A stretch of DNA of 23,325 nt, taken from positions 1 to 23,325 of IMG/VR virus record IMGVR_UViG_3300044951_002183. The stretch is one strand, 5' to 3'. Positions 5,693 through 12,701 of this stretch are shown piece by piece (position 1 is the stretch's first letter; each line of letters begins with the position of its first letter). The notes below the pieces were generated by a model, which ran no database searches, was not told the DNA's origin, and saw only the letters and a list, made by a program, of their open reading frames with translations. The translations under genes were made by a program, and so were the position numbers. The DNA is from a virus.

Positions 5693-7120
5693 ATGAACGC
5701 TTTTGCTAAAGCTGCTCTCAATCAAACTACTCGTACCACAAACGGTATGAAGGCTCTAAAGAGCACAACCAATCCATGTGTTGATCTATTCTATAAGATC
5801 GGTGCTTCACGTGGTAAGAATATCCTACCAGACTTTATTGCAGCATATGTTCAAGATAAGGAACTTGCTTGCCGTATTGCTCTATGGGCTCGTGATATTC
5901 GATCCGGTGCAGGTGAACGTGAAATTTTCCGTTCTATTCTTGCATATGTCTCTGATAACGATCCAAATATGGCTTCTCGTCTAGTACTTCGTGTACCAGA
6001 ACTTGGGCGTTGGGATGACGTATTCTCTACTTCTGGTGAAGCACGTAATATTGCTATTGGAATGGTTCGACGTGCTCTTGCAACACGTGATGGTCTAGCT
6101 GCAAAGTGGATGCCACGTAAGGGACCAATTGCTATTGAACTTCGTAATGCTCTAGGTTTCACTCCTAAGCAGTACCGTAAGACTCTAGTCAATCTCTCTT
6201 CTGTTGTTGAGAGCCAGATGTGCGCTAAAGATTGGGATTCTATCAACTTCAATCATGTCCCATCTGTTGCTTCTGCTCGCTATAAGAAGGCCTTCAACCG
6301 TAATACTACCAAGTATAAGGAATGGACATCAAAGCTTGTCAGCACTGATCCTAAGGTTCGTGAAGAAGTCAAGATCAATGCTGGTGCAGTCTATCCTTAT
6401 GATGTACTCAAGGGTAAGATTAGTCACTATCGGACTTCAGCTGGGTACTCTCAAGCAGAACTAAATGCTGTTCGGGCTCAGTGGGAAGCACTACCAAACT
6501 ATATGAATGGTTCAAACGTTCTTCCTCTGGTTGACGTTTCTGGATCCATGACATGCCCAGTTGGTGGTTCTAGCACCACATCTTGCCTTGATGTGGCTGT
6601 TTCTCTTGGTCTGTATTGTGCTGATAAGAATACTGGGGACTTTAAGGACATGTTCCTTACATTCTCTAGTCAACCAGAACTACTAACTCTTCGTGGTAAT
6701 ATCCTACAGAAGATTGATCAGATGATTAAATCTTCATGGGCTATGAGCACCAACATTGTTGCCGCAATGGATCTAATCCTTCACACTGCAGTCAATGGTA
6801 ATGTGCCACAGGAGGATATGCCTTCCACTCTTCTTATTCTTTCAGACATGCAGTTTAATCAATGCGCTCGCTTTGATGGCTCTGCTATGGAAACATTCCG
6901 TCGCAAGTTTACAGATGCCGGTTATACAATGCCAAAGATTGTTTTCTGGAATCTAAATTCACACGACAATGTTCCTGTAAAGGAAAATGAGAATGGTGTG
7001 GCTCTAGTCTCTGGTTTCAGCCCATCTATCCTCAAGTCTATTCTGGCTTCCGATCTAGAACAGTTTACACCAGAGGCAATGATGATGAAGACCCTTATGG
7101 CTGAAAGGTACAATTTCTAA
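5693..7120 (+). CDS. TROVE/DUF2828-like RNA-binding protein with vWA domain (Ro60-type)
   Basis: 475 aa. The N-terminal ~250 residues are helical-repeat-like with TROVE/DUF2828 signatures: DLFYKIGASRGK, ALWARDIRSGAGEREIFRSI (about 63-82), VPELGRWDDVF, and the LSSVVESQMCAKDWDSINFNHVPSVAS block. The C-terminal half is a von Willebrand A domain. Its MIDAS motif DVSGS has metal ligands D281, S283 and S285, followed by LLILSDMQFNQ. Ro60 proteins pair this HEAT-ring plus vWA layout to hold Y RNAs and misfolded RNA ends, and work with RNases such as PNPase. AGGA lies 9 bases before the ATG, and a six-unit RNA array lies directly upstream on the same transcript. DUF2828 and TROVE are hard to tell apart by eye. 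The RNA-binding role is inferred from architecture and context. Confidence 0.82.
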   Translation: MNAFAKAALNQTTRTTNGMKALKSTTNPCVDLFYKIGASRGKNILPDFIAAYVQDKELACRIALWARDIRSGAGEREIFRSILAYVSDNDPNMASRLVLRVPELGRWDDVFSTSGEARNIAIGMVRRALATRDGLAAKWMPRKGPIAIELRNALGFTPKQYRKTLVNLSSVVESQMCAKDWDSINFNHVPSVASARYKKAFNRNTTKYKEWTSKLVSTDPKVREEVKINAGAVYPYDVLKGKISHYRTSAGYSQAELNAVRAQWEALPNYMNGSNVLPLVDVSGSMTCPVGGSSTTSCLDVAVSLGLYCADKNTGDFKDMFLTFSSQPELLTLRGNILQKIDQMIKSSWAMSTNIVAAMDLILHTAVNGNVPQEDMPSTLLILSDMQFNQCARFDGSAMETFRRKFTDAGYTMPKIVFWNLNSHDNVPVKENENGVALVSGFSPSILKSILASDLEQFTPEAMMMKTLMAERYNF

Positions 7121-7302
7121 TGAATATTGTACTTGTTGTCTCTATGTTAATCGGTGGGGTTCCTACGGGCTCCCCGATTAATCTACAGAGCACTAGCCCT
7201 GATTGCAGAGATGAGATAAATATGGTTGAGCATATGAATAGCGTATTTCAGAAGCATAAGTCTGAAATTCAATATAAGATTATAGAGTGTAAAAAGACTT
7301 AA
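7120..7302 (+). CDS. Small protein with hydrophobic N-terminus, coupled to the TROVE gene
   Basis: 60 aa, start overlapping the TROVE stop (TAATG). Residues 1-13 are hydrophobic (NIVLVVSMLIGG), and the rest is polar with two cysteines. It could be a weak signal or membrane peptide. Codons 10-21 lie in a strong hairpin (7147-7159 with 7172-7181), so an RNA function of this stretch is also possible. Not recognised. Confidence 0.5.
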   Translation: MNIVLVVSMLIGGVPTGSPINLQSTSPDCRDEINMVEHMNSVFQKHKSEIQYKIIECKKT

Positions 7303-7306
7303 TACT

Positions 7307-7381
7307 ATCAGTGTGGTGTAGCGGTAACATGCCGGTCTCCAAAACCGTGCGTCCTGGGTTCGAATCCTAGCACTGGTGCCA
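7307..7381 (+). tRNA. tRNA-Trp(CCA)
   Basis: 75 nt with encoded CCA. Acceptor ATCAGTG/CACTGGT (one T-G). D-arm GTGT-AGCGGTA-ACAT. Anticodon loop CTCCAAA with CCA, stem CCGGT/ACCGT with one unpaired outer position. T-arm CTGGG-TTCGAAT-CCTAG. Canonical T-loop, unlike the CAT tRNA at 3282. Confidence 0.92.
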
Positions 7382-7391
7382 AACTTTTTGA

Positions 7392-7419
7392 TTGACAACC
7401 ACCACAGGTGGTATATAAT
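7392..7419 (+). promoter_or_regulatory. Promoter of the NAD salvage operon with operator-like palindrome
   Basis: TTGACA (7392-7397), spacer 16, TATAAT (7414-7419). The spacer is almost filled by a perfect inverted repeat ACCACC-ACA-GGTGGT (7398-7412), placed where a repressor would block polymerase. Confidence 0.85.
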
Positions 7420-7452
7420 ATACATATAAATTGTTTCTTAGGAGTTAAGAAC

Positions 7453-8448
7453 ATGAAAACATTAGGCGTATTCATTGGGCGTTTTCAGCCCTTACATGAA
7501 GGTCATATTCAGGCAATCAAGGTTGCCGCTAAGCAAGTAGACCTTCTTCTGGTCCTTATCGGTTCGGCTAATCAGTGCCGTAGCATTAAAAATCCATGGA
7601 CCTATTCAGAGCGAGTTCAGATGTTCCATTCAAAATGGGAACAGATTGACAATCTGATTGACATTCTTCCCCTTAATGACTATCAATACTCCCATACTCA
7701 GTGGATGGCAGATGTACGTGCAAGCGTAGAGTATACCCAAAAGAATTGGGGCATCTATTCACCACCGACTCTTTTTGGTCACACAAAAGATGGTAATGAC
7801 TATCTTAACTGGTTTCCAGATTGGAACTTCAAAAATATTGAAGCCGAATATACAGTAAATGCTACATCTATTCGTGCAAAGATGTTTGCAGAACATGATA
7901 AGCGTATGCCGGAAACGGTCTATCAAGATCATCTGTTCTATAAGAAAGAACAAGAACTGTTTGCAAACTATCCATTCCCTGATACTCTCAACTTCAACTG
8001 CTCTGATGCTGTTCTAGAATGTCAGGGTCATGTTCTTCTAATCCAACGTAAGTTTGCTCCAGGTGCTGGATGTTGGGCTCTACCAGGTGGATTTAGAAAT
8101 AATAAAGAAACTTTTCTTGATTGTGCTATTCGTGAACTTCAAGAAGAAACAAATGTTCGAGTACCAGAAAAAGTTCTTCGTGGCTCTATTGTCAAGACTC
8201 AACTTTTTGATTCACCGTCTCGATCATTTGGCTTGCTAAGGAATACATTAGCAGTCTATATGAGGATCAGTCCAAATCCAGACTATTCTCTACCACGAGC
8301 AAATGGCGCCGATGATGCTGCACTATGTAAATGGGTGCCACTCACTGATGCTCTTAATACATATGAGCTCTATGATGACCATGCTGCTATTATCTCTACT
8401 ATGACTGGTGTTATGCCAATGCCAGCTTTTACCAAACTTAAGAAATAA
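7453..8448 (+). CDS. nadM: Bifunctional NMN adenylyltransferase / Nudix hydrolase
   Basis: 331 aa. The N-terminal nucleotidyltransferase domain has GRFQPLHEGH (residues 9-18), NPWTYSER and a C-terminal SIRAK in the place of the SxTxxR motif. It joins NMN and ATP to make NAD. The C-terminal domain has a Nudix box (GGFRNNKE... RELQEETNV) with the catalytic REx2EE intact and N in place of the usual Gly near its end. This fusion is known from bacteria and as NatV of vibriophage KVP40. The start at 7453 is chosen for AGGAG upstream; the longer frame would begin inside the promoter. NadV follows after 17 bases, so the pair forms a nicotinamide-to-NAD operon. The symbol nadM is used for the NMNAT activity. 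Confidence 0.93.
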   Translation: MKTLGVFIGRFQPLHEGHIQAIKVAAKQVDLLLVLIGSANQCRSIKNPWTYSERVQMFHSKWEQIDNLIDILPLNDYQYSHTQWMADVRASVEYTQKNWGIYSPPTLFGHTKDGNDYLNWFPDWNFKNIEAEYTVNATSIRAKMFAEHDKRMPETVYQDHLFYKKEQELFANYPFPDTLNFNCSDAVLECQGHVLLIQRKFAPGAGCWALPGGFRNNKETFLDCAIRELQEETNVRVPEKVLRGSIVKTQLFDSPSRSFGLLRNTLAVYMRISPNPDYSLPRANGADDAALCKWVPLTDALNTYELYDDHAAIISTMTGVMPMPAFTKLKK

Positions 8449-8465
8449 GATAAGGAGTTTATCTA

Positions 8466-9851
8466 ATGACTATTCTAAAAAATATTCTACTTAATGTTGA
8501 CAGCTATAAAGTTTCAATGTTTGAACAATACCCAGAAGGGACTGAAATTGTTCACAGCTACATTGAATCACGAGGTGGTGAACATCTAGAAACTTTATTC
8601 TTTGGTCTACAGGGTTTCATTAAAGATTATCTTCTAACGCCGGTGACAATGGCAGACATTGATCTAGCAGAAGAAATTATGCAAGCCCATGGTGAACCAT
8701 TTAATCGTGTTGGTTGGGAATATATTGTTACCAACCACGGTGGTAAACTACCAGTCCATATCCGTGCAGTTCCAGAAGGTACTATTGTTCCTGTAAGTAA
8801 TGTTCTACTTACTATTGAAAATACAGATCCAAATTGTTTTTGGTTGACAACACATTTGGAAACAGCTCTGCTTCGTGCAATTTGGTATCCTACAACTGTA
8901 GCAACCAACAGCAAAGCCATCAAGAATCTAATTAAAGGATTCTTAGAAAAGAATGGTGATCCTGCTGGACTTAGCTTTAAACTTCATGACTTCGGTGCAC
9001 GTGGTGTTTCAAGTCAAGAATCCGCTGGAATTGGTGGTGCTGCGCATCTAATTAATTTCATGGGTACTGATACCATTGCGGGTATTCTTTGGGCTCGTGA
9101 GCATTATAATGCAGGCATTGCTGGTTTCTCTATTCCAGCCGCAGAACACAGCACAATTACTAGTTGGGGTCGCCCATATGAAGTAAAAGCATATGAAAAT
9201 ATGCTGAATAAGTTTGCCAAGCCTGGTGCTATTCTTGCTGTTGTGAGTGATAGTTATGATGTATTCAATGCAGCAGAAAATCTCTGGGGTGGTGAGCTGA
9301 AACAAAAGATCATCGACTCTGGTGCTACTCTGGTTATTCGACCAGATTCTGGTGAACCGGTTGCTGTAAATTGTAAACTTATTCAGCTCCTAGATAAGAA
9401 ATTTGGCTCTACAGTAAATGATAAGGGATACCGAGTCCTGAATAATGTTAGATTAATCCAGGGTGATGGGGTCAATTATAACACAGTCAAGGATATCCTT
9501 ACTGTCTTTGATAATAACGGCTACTCTGCTGATAATATTGCTTTTGGTATGGGTGGTGCTCTTCTTCAACAGGTGAATAGGGATACACAGAAATTTGCAA
9601 TGAAATGCTCTGCTGTGCGAATCGGTAAACATGATTGGAGAAAAGTTCTAAAGGATCCTATTACCGATTCAGGTAAGAAAAGCAAAGCAGGTCTACTTGA
9701 ACTGTGGCGTAAAGATAATAAATTTGCCACAAGTGAAACAACACCTGAATTACTCAATGGTTGGAAACATGGACTTGAAACCGTTTACCTTAATGGTAAA
9801 CTAATCCGTGATATGACTTTTGAGGAAATTAGGAACAATTCAAATAGCTAA
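8466..9851 (+). CDS. nadV: Nicotinamide phosphoribosyltransferase
   Basis: 461 aa, the usual NAMPT length. It converts nicotinamide and PRPP to NMN. Family blocks are clear: KLHDFGARGVSSQESAGIGG, AAEHSTITSWG, VSDSYDVFNAAENLWG, LVIRPDSGEP, IQGDGV and NIAFGMGGALLQQVNRDT. GGAG lies 7 bases before the ATG. Together with the upstream NMNAT it rebuilds NAD in two steps. This is the enzyme pair reported for phage NAD reconstitution (NARP2) that counters NAD-depleting defences. It would also support replication simply by maintaining NAD. Transcription ends at the terminator at 9858. Confidence 0.95.
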   Translation: MTILKNILLNVDSYKVSMFEQYPEGTEIVHSYIESRGGEHLETLFFGLQGFIKDYLLTPVTMADIDLAEEIMQAHGEPFNRVGWEYIVTNHGGKLPVHIRAVPEGTIVPVSNVLLTIENTDPNCFWLTTHLETALLRAIWYPTTVATNSKAIKNLIKGFLEKNGDPAGLSFKLHDFGARGVSSQESAGIGGAAHLINFMGTDTIAGILWAREHYNAGIAGFSIPAAEHSTITSWGRPYEVKAYENMLNKFAKPGAILAVVSDSYDVFNAAENLWGGELKQKIIDSGATLVIRPDSGEPVAVNCKLIQLLDKKFGSTVNDKGYRVLNNVRLIQGDGVNYNTVKDILTVFDNNGYSADNIAFGMGGALLQQVNRDTQKFAMKCSAVRIGKHDWRKVLKDPITDSGKKSKAGLLELWRKDNKFATSETTPELLNGWKHGLETVYLNGKLIRDMTFEEIRNNSNS

Positions 9852-9857
9852 ACTAAA

Positions 9858-9888
9858 AAGGGAGAACCTAGGTTCTCCCTTTATTTTT
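9858..9888. terminator. Bidirectional intrinsic terminator
   Basis: 11-bp perfect stem (9858-9868 with 9871-9881; GGGAGAACC core) followed by TTTATTTTT on the plus strand, with an A-run on the other side. It separates the NAD operon from the convergent minus-strand operon, whose last stop codon (9887-9889) lies in the T-tract. Confidence 0.9.
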
Positions 9889-10111
9889 ATGGTTCATATC
9901 CCATACGAAGCAAATCATGTATATATAATAAAGCGGTTTCCTTTGCTGAATCCAGAGAAAAATGCATCCCTTTTGAATTTACAACTTTATCTTTCCACAT
10001 TATAAAATAAACACCATAATTTGGTTGATATGCTATTGATACCTCAGTTGTGTTTAAATTTAAAACACCGGGTGAAGTTACTATCCATTCTGGTTCAAGA
10101 TCAAAATTCAT
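9887..10111 (-). CDS. EW...MGxEP family small protein, copy 1
   Basis: 74 aa from ATG 10111, chosen because GGAG lies 5 bases upstream and because the start then aligns with its plus-strand relative at 14159. Shared pattern: EWxVxxPG, LxTTE, YxIxWKxKxV, AK, DLLxMGxEP. It is a small alpha/beta-looking protein with no known function. A longer frame exists but would run through the hairpin at 10131-10167. A TATAAATA on the minus strand (10146-10153) could drive it late. Confidence 0.75.
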   Translation of the reverse strand: MNFDLEPEWIVTSPGVLNLNTTEVSIAYQPNYGVYFIMWKDKVVNSKGMHFSLDSAKETALLYIHDLLRMGYEP

Positions 10112-10130
10112 TTCTTCTCCATACGAAAAA

Positions 10131-10174
10131 CCCATGTGAACCTGATATTTATAATCAGACACATGGGTTTTTTT
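10131..10174. terminator. Bidirectional terminator-like hairpin
   Basis: CCCATGTG (10131-10138) pairs with CACATGGG (10160-10167), with an inner stem CTGAT/ATCAG, then seven Ts on the plus strand and five on the minus strand. It separates two minus-strand genes. The apical loop holds TATTTATA (minus-strand TATAAATA), a T4-late-like box facing the gene at 10111. Confidence 0.7.
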
Positions 10175-10184
10175 ATATTATAGA

Positions 10185-10457
10185 CTATTCTGATAAGATT
10201 CTATAATTGACAGTTACATATTCACCAAACTCATCTAAGATTTGTTTTCGAAGAACATTTCTTGCATTTTGGACCATAACACCATTTTCTTTTGTGTCAT
10301 GCACAGTGATTGTTTTAGTTCCACAATTCTTAAGAACCTTAGCTTCAATGACATACTTTCTGTATTTACTTAAATCTTTCTTTTTTCGAAGATCTGTAAA
10401 GTAGCCATAAGGCTTATTGTTCCAGATATCTTCTAGTTCTTCTCGTGTAAAATTCAT
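10185..10457 (-). CDS. Hypothetical protein
   Basis: 90 aa, basic, starting MNFTREELEDIWNNKPYGYF. The first half is helical with a Lys-rich patch (RKKKDLSKYRKY), and the second half looks beta-rich. It overlaps the SWIM-protein gene by 4 bases (ATGA), so the two are translationally coupled and may act together. No motif is recognised. Confidence 0.7.
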   Translation of the reverse strand: MNFTREELEDIWNNKPYGYFTDLRKKKDLSKYRKYVIEAKVLKNCGTKTITVHDTKENGVMVQNARNVLRKQILDEFGEYVTVNYRILSE

Positions 10458-10819
10458 GATGCTTCCTTAATGTGTTTGCATGTACGCCTGAAACCAAATC
10501 CAGTGCACGTACATGTGCTATGTTTACCGTCAATTGTAACGGTGTAAATTTCTCCTTTGGAGCCCTTTACATTAAATGTTTTGATGGGGTTTATTGGCTT
10601 AGCAACTACAGGCTTTTGTGTCGTATCATCAATAGAAACAATTAATCTTTTGGGGATGATGCGCATCTTGGATGGAATATCAGCCGTAATGCACAATGAA
10701 TCTGCTTCAGCCCAGGTTGGTATGGGTAGAAGTTCACCATAGAAAGTATCATATTGATCAATATGAAAGAAGCACAAATGCTTTCTATCCCACATTGGAT
10801 TTTTAGCTACAATTTTCAT
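10454..10819 (-). CDS. SWIM-type zinc-finger protein
   Basis: 121 aa from ATG 10819; a longer frame needs a TTG start and a hydrophobic leader and is less likely. The C-terminus carries CTCTGFGFRRTCKHI, a compact CxC...CxH SWIM zinc finger preceded by VKGSKGEIYTVTIDG, a pairing seen in many phage SWIM proteins. SWIM fingers usually bind DNA or protein. The N-terminus (KNPMWDRKHLCFFHID) is aromatic-rich with no known fold. The ribosome site is weak (GGTG). Confidence 0.78.
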   Translation of the reverse strand: MKIVAKNPMWDRKHLCFFHIDQYDTFYGELLPIPTWAEADSLCITADIPSKMRIIPKRLIVSIDDTTQKPVVAKPINPIKTFNVKGSKGEIYTVTIDGKHSTCTCTGFGFRRTCKHIKEAS

Positions 10820-10876
10820 CACAACACCAAAAACACAAAAATTAGAAAAGCAAAAACCAAAATCCAAGTAATTACA

Positions 10877-11191
10877 TCACTGAATTCCAAGCGCATTATT
10901 GTTTTTCCTCCATATGATCCGTGCAGCCTGTTTTACAATACATACACCAGTCATTAATGACCAACCTTCTTGAGCTTCTATTAGGAGTTGGTCACAAATT
11001 AGAGGCTTGAGATTATACACTAGCTTATCCCATTTACTAAGTTCAATATCCTTGAAGGTTTCATCCTTAGATAGGATAATATCATTTCCAAGCTTAGAGT
11101 CAACATAAGAAAGCACTTCTGGTGTTACAAATTGACTATAGTACTCATCAAATGTGCACCGAGTGTAAAGATAATCACGCCTAATATACAT
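10877..11191 (-). CDS. Hypothetical protein downstream of the QV-repeat gene
   Basis: 104 aa (MYIRRDYLYTRCTF...). Start 11191 is chosen: GGA lies 7 bases upstream, and it begins 17 bases after the stop of the QV-repeat gene. A longer open frame (to 11437 or 11482) runs back through the 12-bp repeats as SSQG/SSHG units, but that is most likely the repeat read in a second open frame. It has a Lys/Asp-rich helical centre and an aromatic C-terminal part. Not recognised. Confidence 0.7.
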   Translation of the reverse strand: MYIRRDYLYTRCTFDEYYSQFVTPEVLSYVDSKLGNDIILSKDETFKDIELSKWDKLVYNLKPLICDQLLIEAQEGWSLMTGVCIVKQAARIIWRKNNNALGIQ

Positions 11192-11208
11192 TTTATTATC
11201 CGTTTTAA

Positions 11209-11394
11209 TTATAAGTTTTGATCCAAGATTTGATCCCAGACTTGATCCAAGACTTGAATCCATACTTGATCCCCGACTTGATCCCCGACTTGATCCATGA
11301 CTTGATCCATGACTTGAACCTCGACTTGATCCATGACTTGAACCCTGACTTGAACCCTGACTTGAACCCTGACTTGACCCAAGACTTGCTTCAT
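11209..11394 (-). CDS. QVxD tandem-repeat protein
   Basis: 61 aa made almost wholly of four-residue repeats, Q-V-x-D/V, about fourteen of them (GQVRVQV... DQVWIQVLDQVWDQ). The DNA is a 12-bp tandem repeat. The x codon is always NNG, with its first two bases freely varying (TTG, AGG, ATG, GAG, GGG, TGG); the rest is nearly fixed. The start is strongly supported: TAATG overlap with the upstream stop and GGAG 8 bases before the ATG. Phages often carry such DQVxDQV proteins, with no known function. A degenerate relative is at 656-835. The same DNA is also open as SSQG repeats in another frame. Confidence 0.72.
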   Translation of the reverse strand: MKQVLGQVRVQVRVQVRVQVMDQVEVQVMDQVMDQVGDQVGDQVWIQVLDQVWDQILDQNL

Positions 11395-11600
11395 TAAATT
11401 GGCTCCAGTTCCCAACGTTGGCTGATGACTTGCTCATGTGTAATCCAGCGCATATCAGCTTTAGGATCATCCTTAGGAACAATAAGAAGTTTAGATGTGT
11501 CTAAGAAATGGGATTGCACAATCCATTCCTCACCAAAGCGCTTAATTGCACCACGTTCTGTGTTTCGAGTAGGTTTCCATTTAACAAATTTAGTCGACAT
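11394..11600 (-). CDS. Small basic hypothetical protein
   Basis: 68 aa, beginning MSTKFVKWKPTRNTERG, with W at several positions and a WITHEQV segment near the end. It overlaps the upstream gene's end by 11 bases and its own stop overlaps the next start (TAATG), so it sits in a tightly coupled run. AGGT lies about 7 bases before the ATG. No family is recognised. Confidence 0.68.
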   Translation of the reverse strand: MSTKFVKWKPTRNTERGAIKRFGEEWIVQSHFLDTSKLLIVPKDDPKADMRWITHEQVISQRWELEPI

Positions 11601-12033
11601 TTTTACTACCTACAGGTTCAGTAATTTCAAACGTATACCATCCACTACCATCTTTCTTAGGCTTAGGCATGGAAGGATCAGTGTAACCATATTTGGTCAT
11701 AAGCATCTTAGCAAAGCGATGACAATTTGGGATATCAAAACTGGAGAATGAAACACGACGAATGCCAGATGGCACAACCACTGGCTTCTTGCGCTCGGTC
11801 AGCATTTCAGGAAGAAGAAACCTGGAGTTATCAAAGAATGCACGCTTGGCTGGAATAGCTGGCGCTACATTAGATGTTAGGGTTGCAGCATATTCATCAG
11901 CCTTTTGAACTTCCTTGGGATGCCGTTTGGCATGAGCCTTCTGACGAGCAATTACTTCCTTCTCCACTGGAGCTGGGTTAACCGCATCGATCTTAGACTT
12001 GTTCTTAGAACCCTTAGGGCGACCACGAGGCAT
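11590..12033 (-). CDS. AT-hook-like basic protein
   Basis: 147 aa. The N-terminus MPRGRPKGSKNKSK is a textbook AT-hook-like PRGRPKG motif, suggesting binding in the minor groove of A/T-rich DNA. A Lys/Arg-rich helical stretch (ARQKAHAKRHPKEVQKADEY, about 29-48) and a C-terminal domain ending in GSGWYTFEITEPVG follow. AGGAG lies 7 bases before the ATG, and a consensus minus-strand promoter lies just upstream (12058-12085). It could be a DNA-binding regulator. Function is inferred only from the motif. Confidence 0.75.
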   Translation of the reverse strand: MPRGRPKGSKNKSKIDAVNPAPVEKEVIARQKAHAKRHPKEVQKADEYAATLTSNVAPAIPAKRAFFDNSRFLLPEMLTERKKPVVVPSGIRRVSFSSFDIPNCHRFAKMLMTKYGYTDPSMPKPKKDGSGWYTFEITEPVGSKNVD

Positions 12034-12057
12034 GTTGCTCTCCTAGATTACGTACCG

Positions 12058-12085
12058 ATTATACCATACTCACAAAAAATGTCAA
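12058..12085 (-). promoter_or_regulatory. Minus-strand promoter of the AT-hook gene
   Basis: On the minus strand TTGACA (12085-12080), spacer 16, TATAAT (12063-12058). The -35 lies in one arm of the inverted repeat at 12074-12113. Confidence 0.85.
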
Positions 12086-12214
12086 GGGTTCTTTCGGCGC
12101 CTTGACATTTTTTCGTGAATAGAGCTTTTTGCTCTTAACAACCCTTTTATGAAACTTCGGGTCAATAAGAACCCTAGCCATAGGGTTACGTTTTATCTGC
12201 TTTCGCTTTGACAT
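12059..12214 (-). CDS. Small basic KRNPxA...RVVKxKKxYxRK protein
   Basis: 51 aa from ATG 12214 (GGAG 10 bases and GGAA ~4 bases upstream). It is highly basic (SKRKQIKRNPMARV, KFHKRVVKSKKLYSRK). It matches a short protein type common in phages and proteobacteria with RNPxAxxL...RVVKxKxxYxRK and no known function. It overlaps the end of the metallopeptidase gene by 29 bases. Its last codons pass through the inverted repeat and the next promoter. Confidence 0.7.
   Translation of the reverse strand: MSKRKQIKRNPMARVLIDPKFHKRVVKSKKLYSRKNVKAPKEPLTFFVSMV
12074..12113. terminator. 14-bp inverted repeat, terminator-like, overlapping a promoter
   Basis: Perfect arms 12074-12087 and 12100-12113, with a 12-base loop; each arm reads CCTTGACATTTTTT outward, giving a GG/CC-based stem and a T-run on both strands. 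On the minus strand its 3' arm is also the -35 region of the promoter at 12058-12085. Confidence 0.6.
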
Positions 12215-12647
12215 TCTTCCAGTGCTCCATGAATCGAACGTAAAGACCAAGTTCACGCCCGAATGCTTCGATTTCCCACGGTAGATCCCAATAGTCCATG
12301 GTATTGGTATTTACCATCACGCCACGAAACTTAGTCACGTATGGCGTGCGCTCATATTGCCTTGACTCACCGGTGGCGTACTGCTTCACATGGACCATCT
12401 CATGAGCCAGTGCAATCAGCATATCCTTAACCGAACGCTTCGGGTTGATATGCAAATTGAACTCACGAGGGCGAGCAATTTCGTCCGAATCACATTGACC
12501 ATCCACACCCTCACCCTTGAAAAAGACGTCGACAGTCAAGTTCTTGACAAGCTGACGGTTCATGAGCATTGATGCATAGAACCGAACCGCTTCGGTTACC
12601 ATGTCGGACGAGAGCTTGGGTGGGCACTTACAGACTGATACTTGCAT
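12186..12647 (-). CDS. SprT-like zinc metallopeptidase
   Basis: 153 aa. The HExxH zinc motif is at H82-E83-MV-H86 in LIALAHEMVHVKQYATGE, and a downstream glutamate in DLPWEIEAFGREL is the probable third zinc ligand. This is the SprT/phage-metallopeptidase layout. The N-terminus is helical, and a beta part (EFNLHINPKR) precedes the active-site helix. Substrate unknown; related proteins act on DNA-protein crosslinks or phage and host proteins. It is preceded by a copy of the recurrent promoter-leader cassette (12673-12701), with GAGGG 4 bases before the ATG. Confidence 0.85.
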   Translation of the reverse strand: MQVSVCKCPPKLSSDMVTEAVRFYASMLMNRQLVKNLTVDVFFKGEGVDGQCDSDEIARPREFNLHINPKRSVKDMLIALAHEMVHVKQYATGESRQYERTPYVTKFRGVMVNTNTMDYWDLPWEIEAFGRELGLYVRFMEHWKNVKAKADKT

Positions 12648-12672
12648 GATACCCTCAATTGATCATAGTCTG

Positions 12673-12701
12673 GTTATAATCCAACCTGGGATTAAAGTCA
12701 A
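12673..12701 (-). promoter_or_regulatory. Promoter-leader cassette copy 1 (minus)
   Basis: TTGACT (12701-12696), spacer 17, TATAAC (12678-12673), then leader AGACTATGAT...GAGGG to the metallopeptidase ATG. Near-identical to the copy at 12974-13002. Confidence 0.78.

Noticed and set aside
5851-6252. 133-aa minus-strand frame opposite the TROVE gene
   Set aside because: It is the antisense shadow of a clear coding region, Arg/Ser-rich, and has no start signals.
10877-11482. 201-aa minus-strand frame with SSQG/SSHG repeats
   Set aside because: The 12-bp repeat is open in two frames. The start signals support a separate QVxD gene (11394) and a separate 104-aa gene (11191). Kept only as an alternative in the finding.
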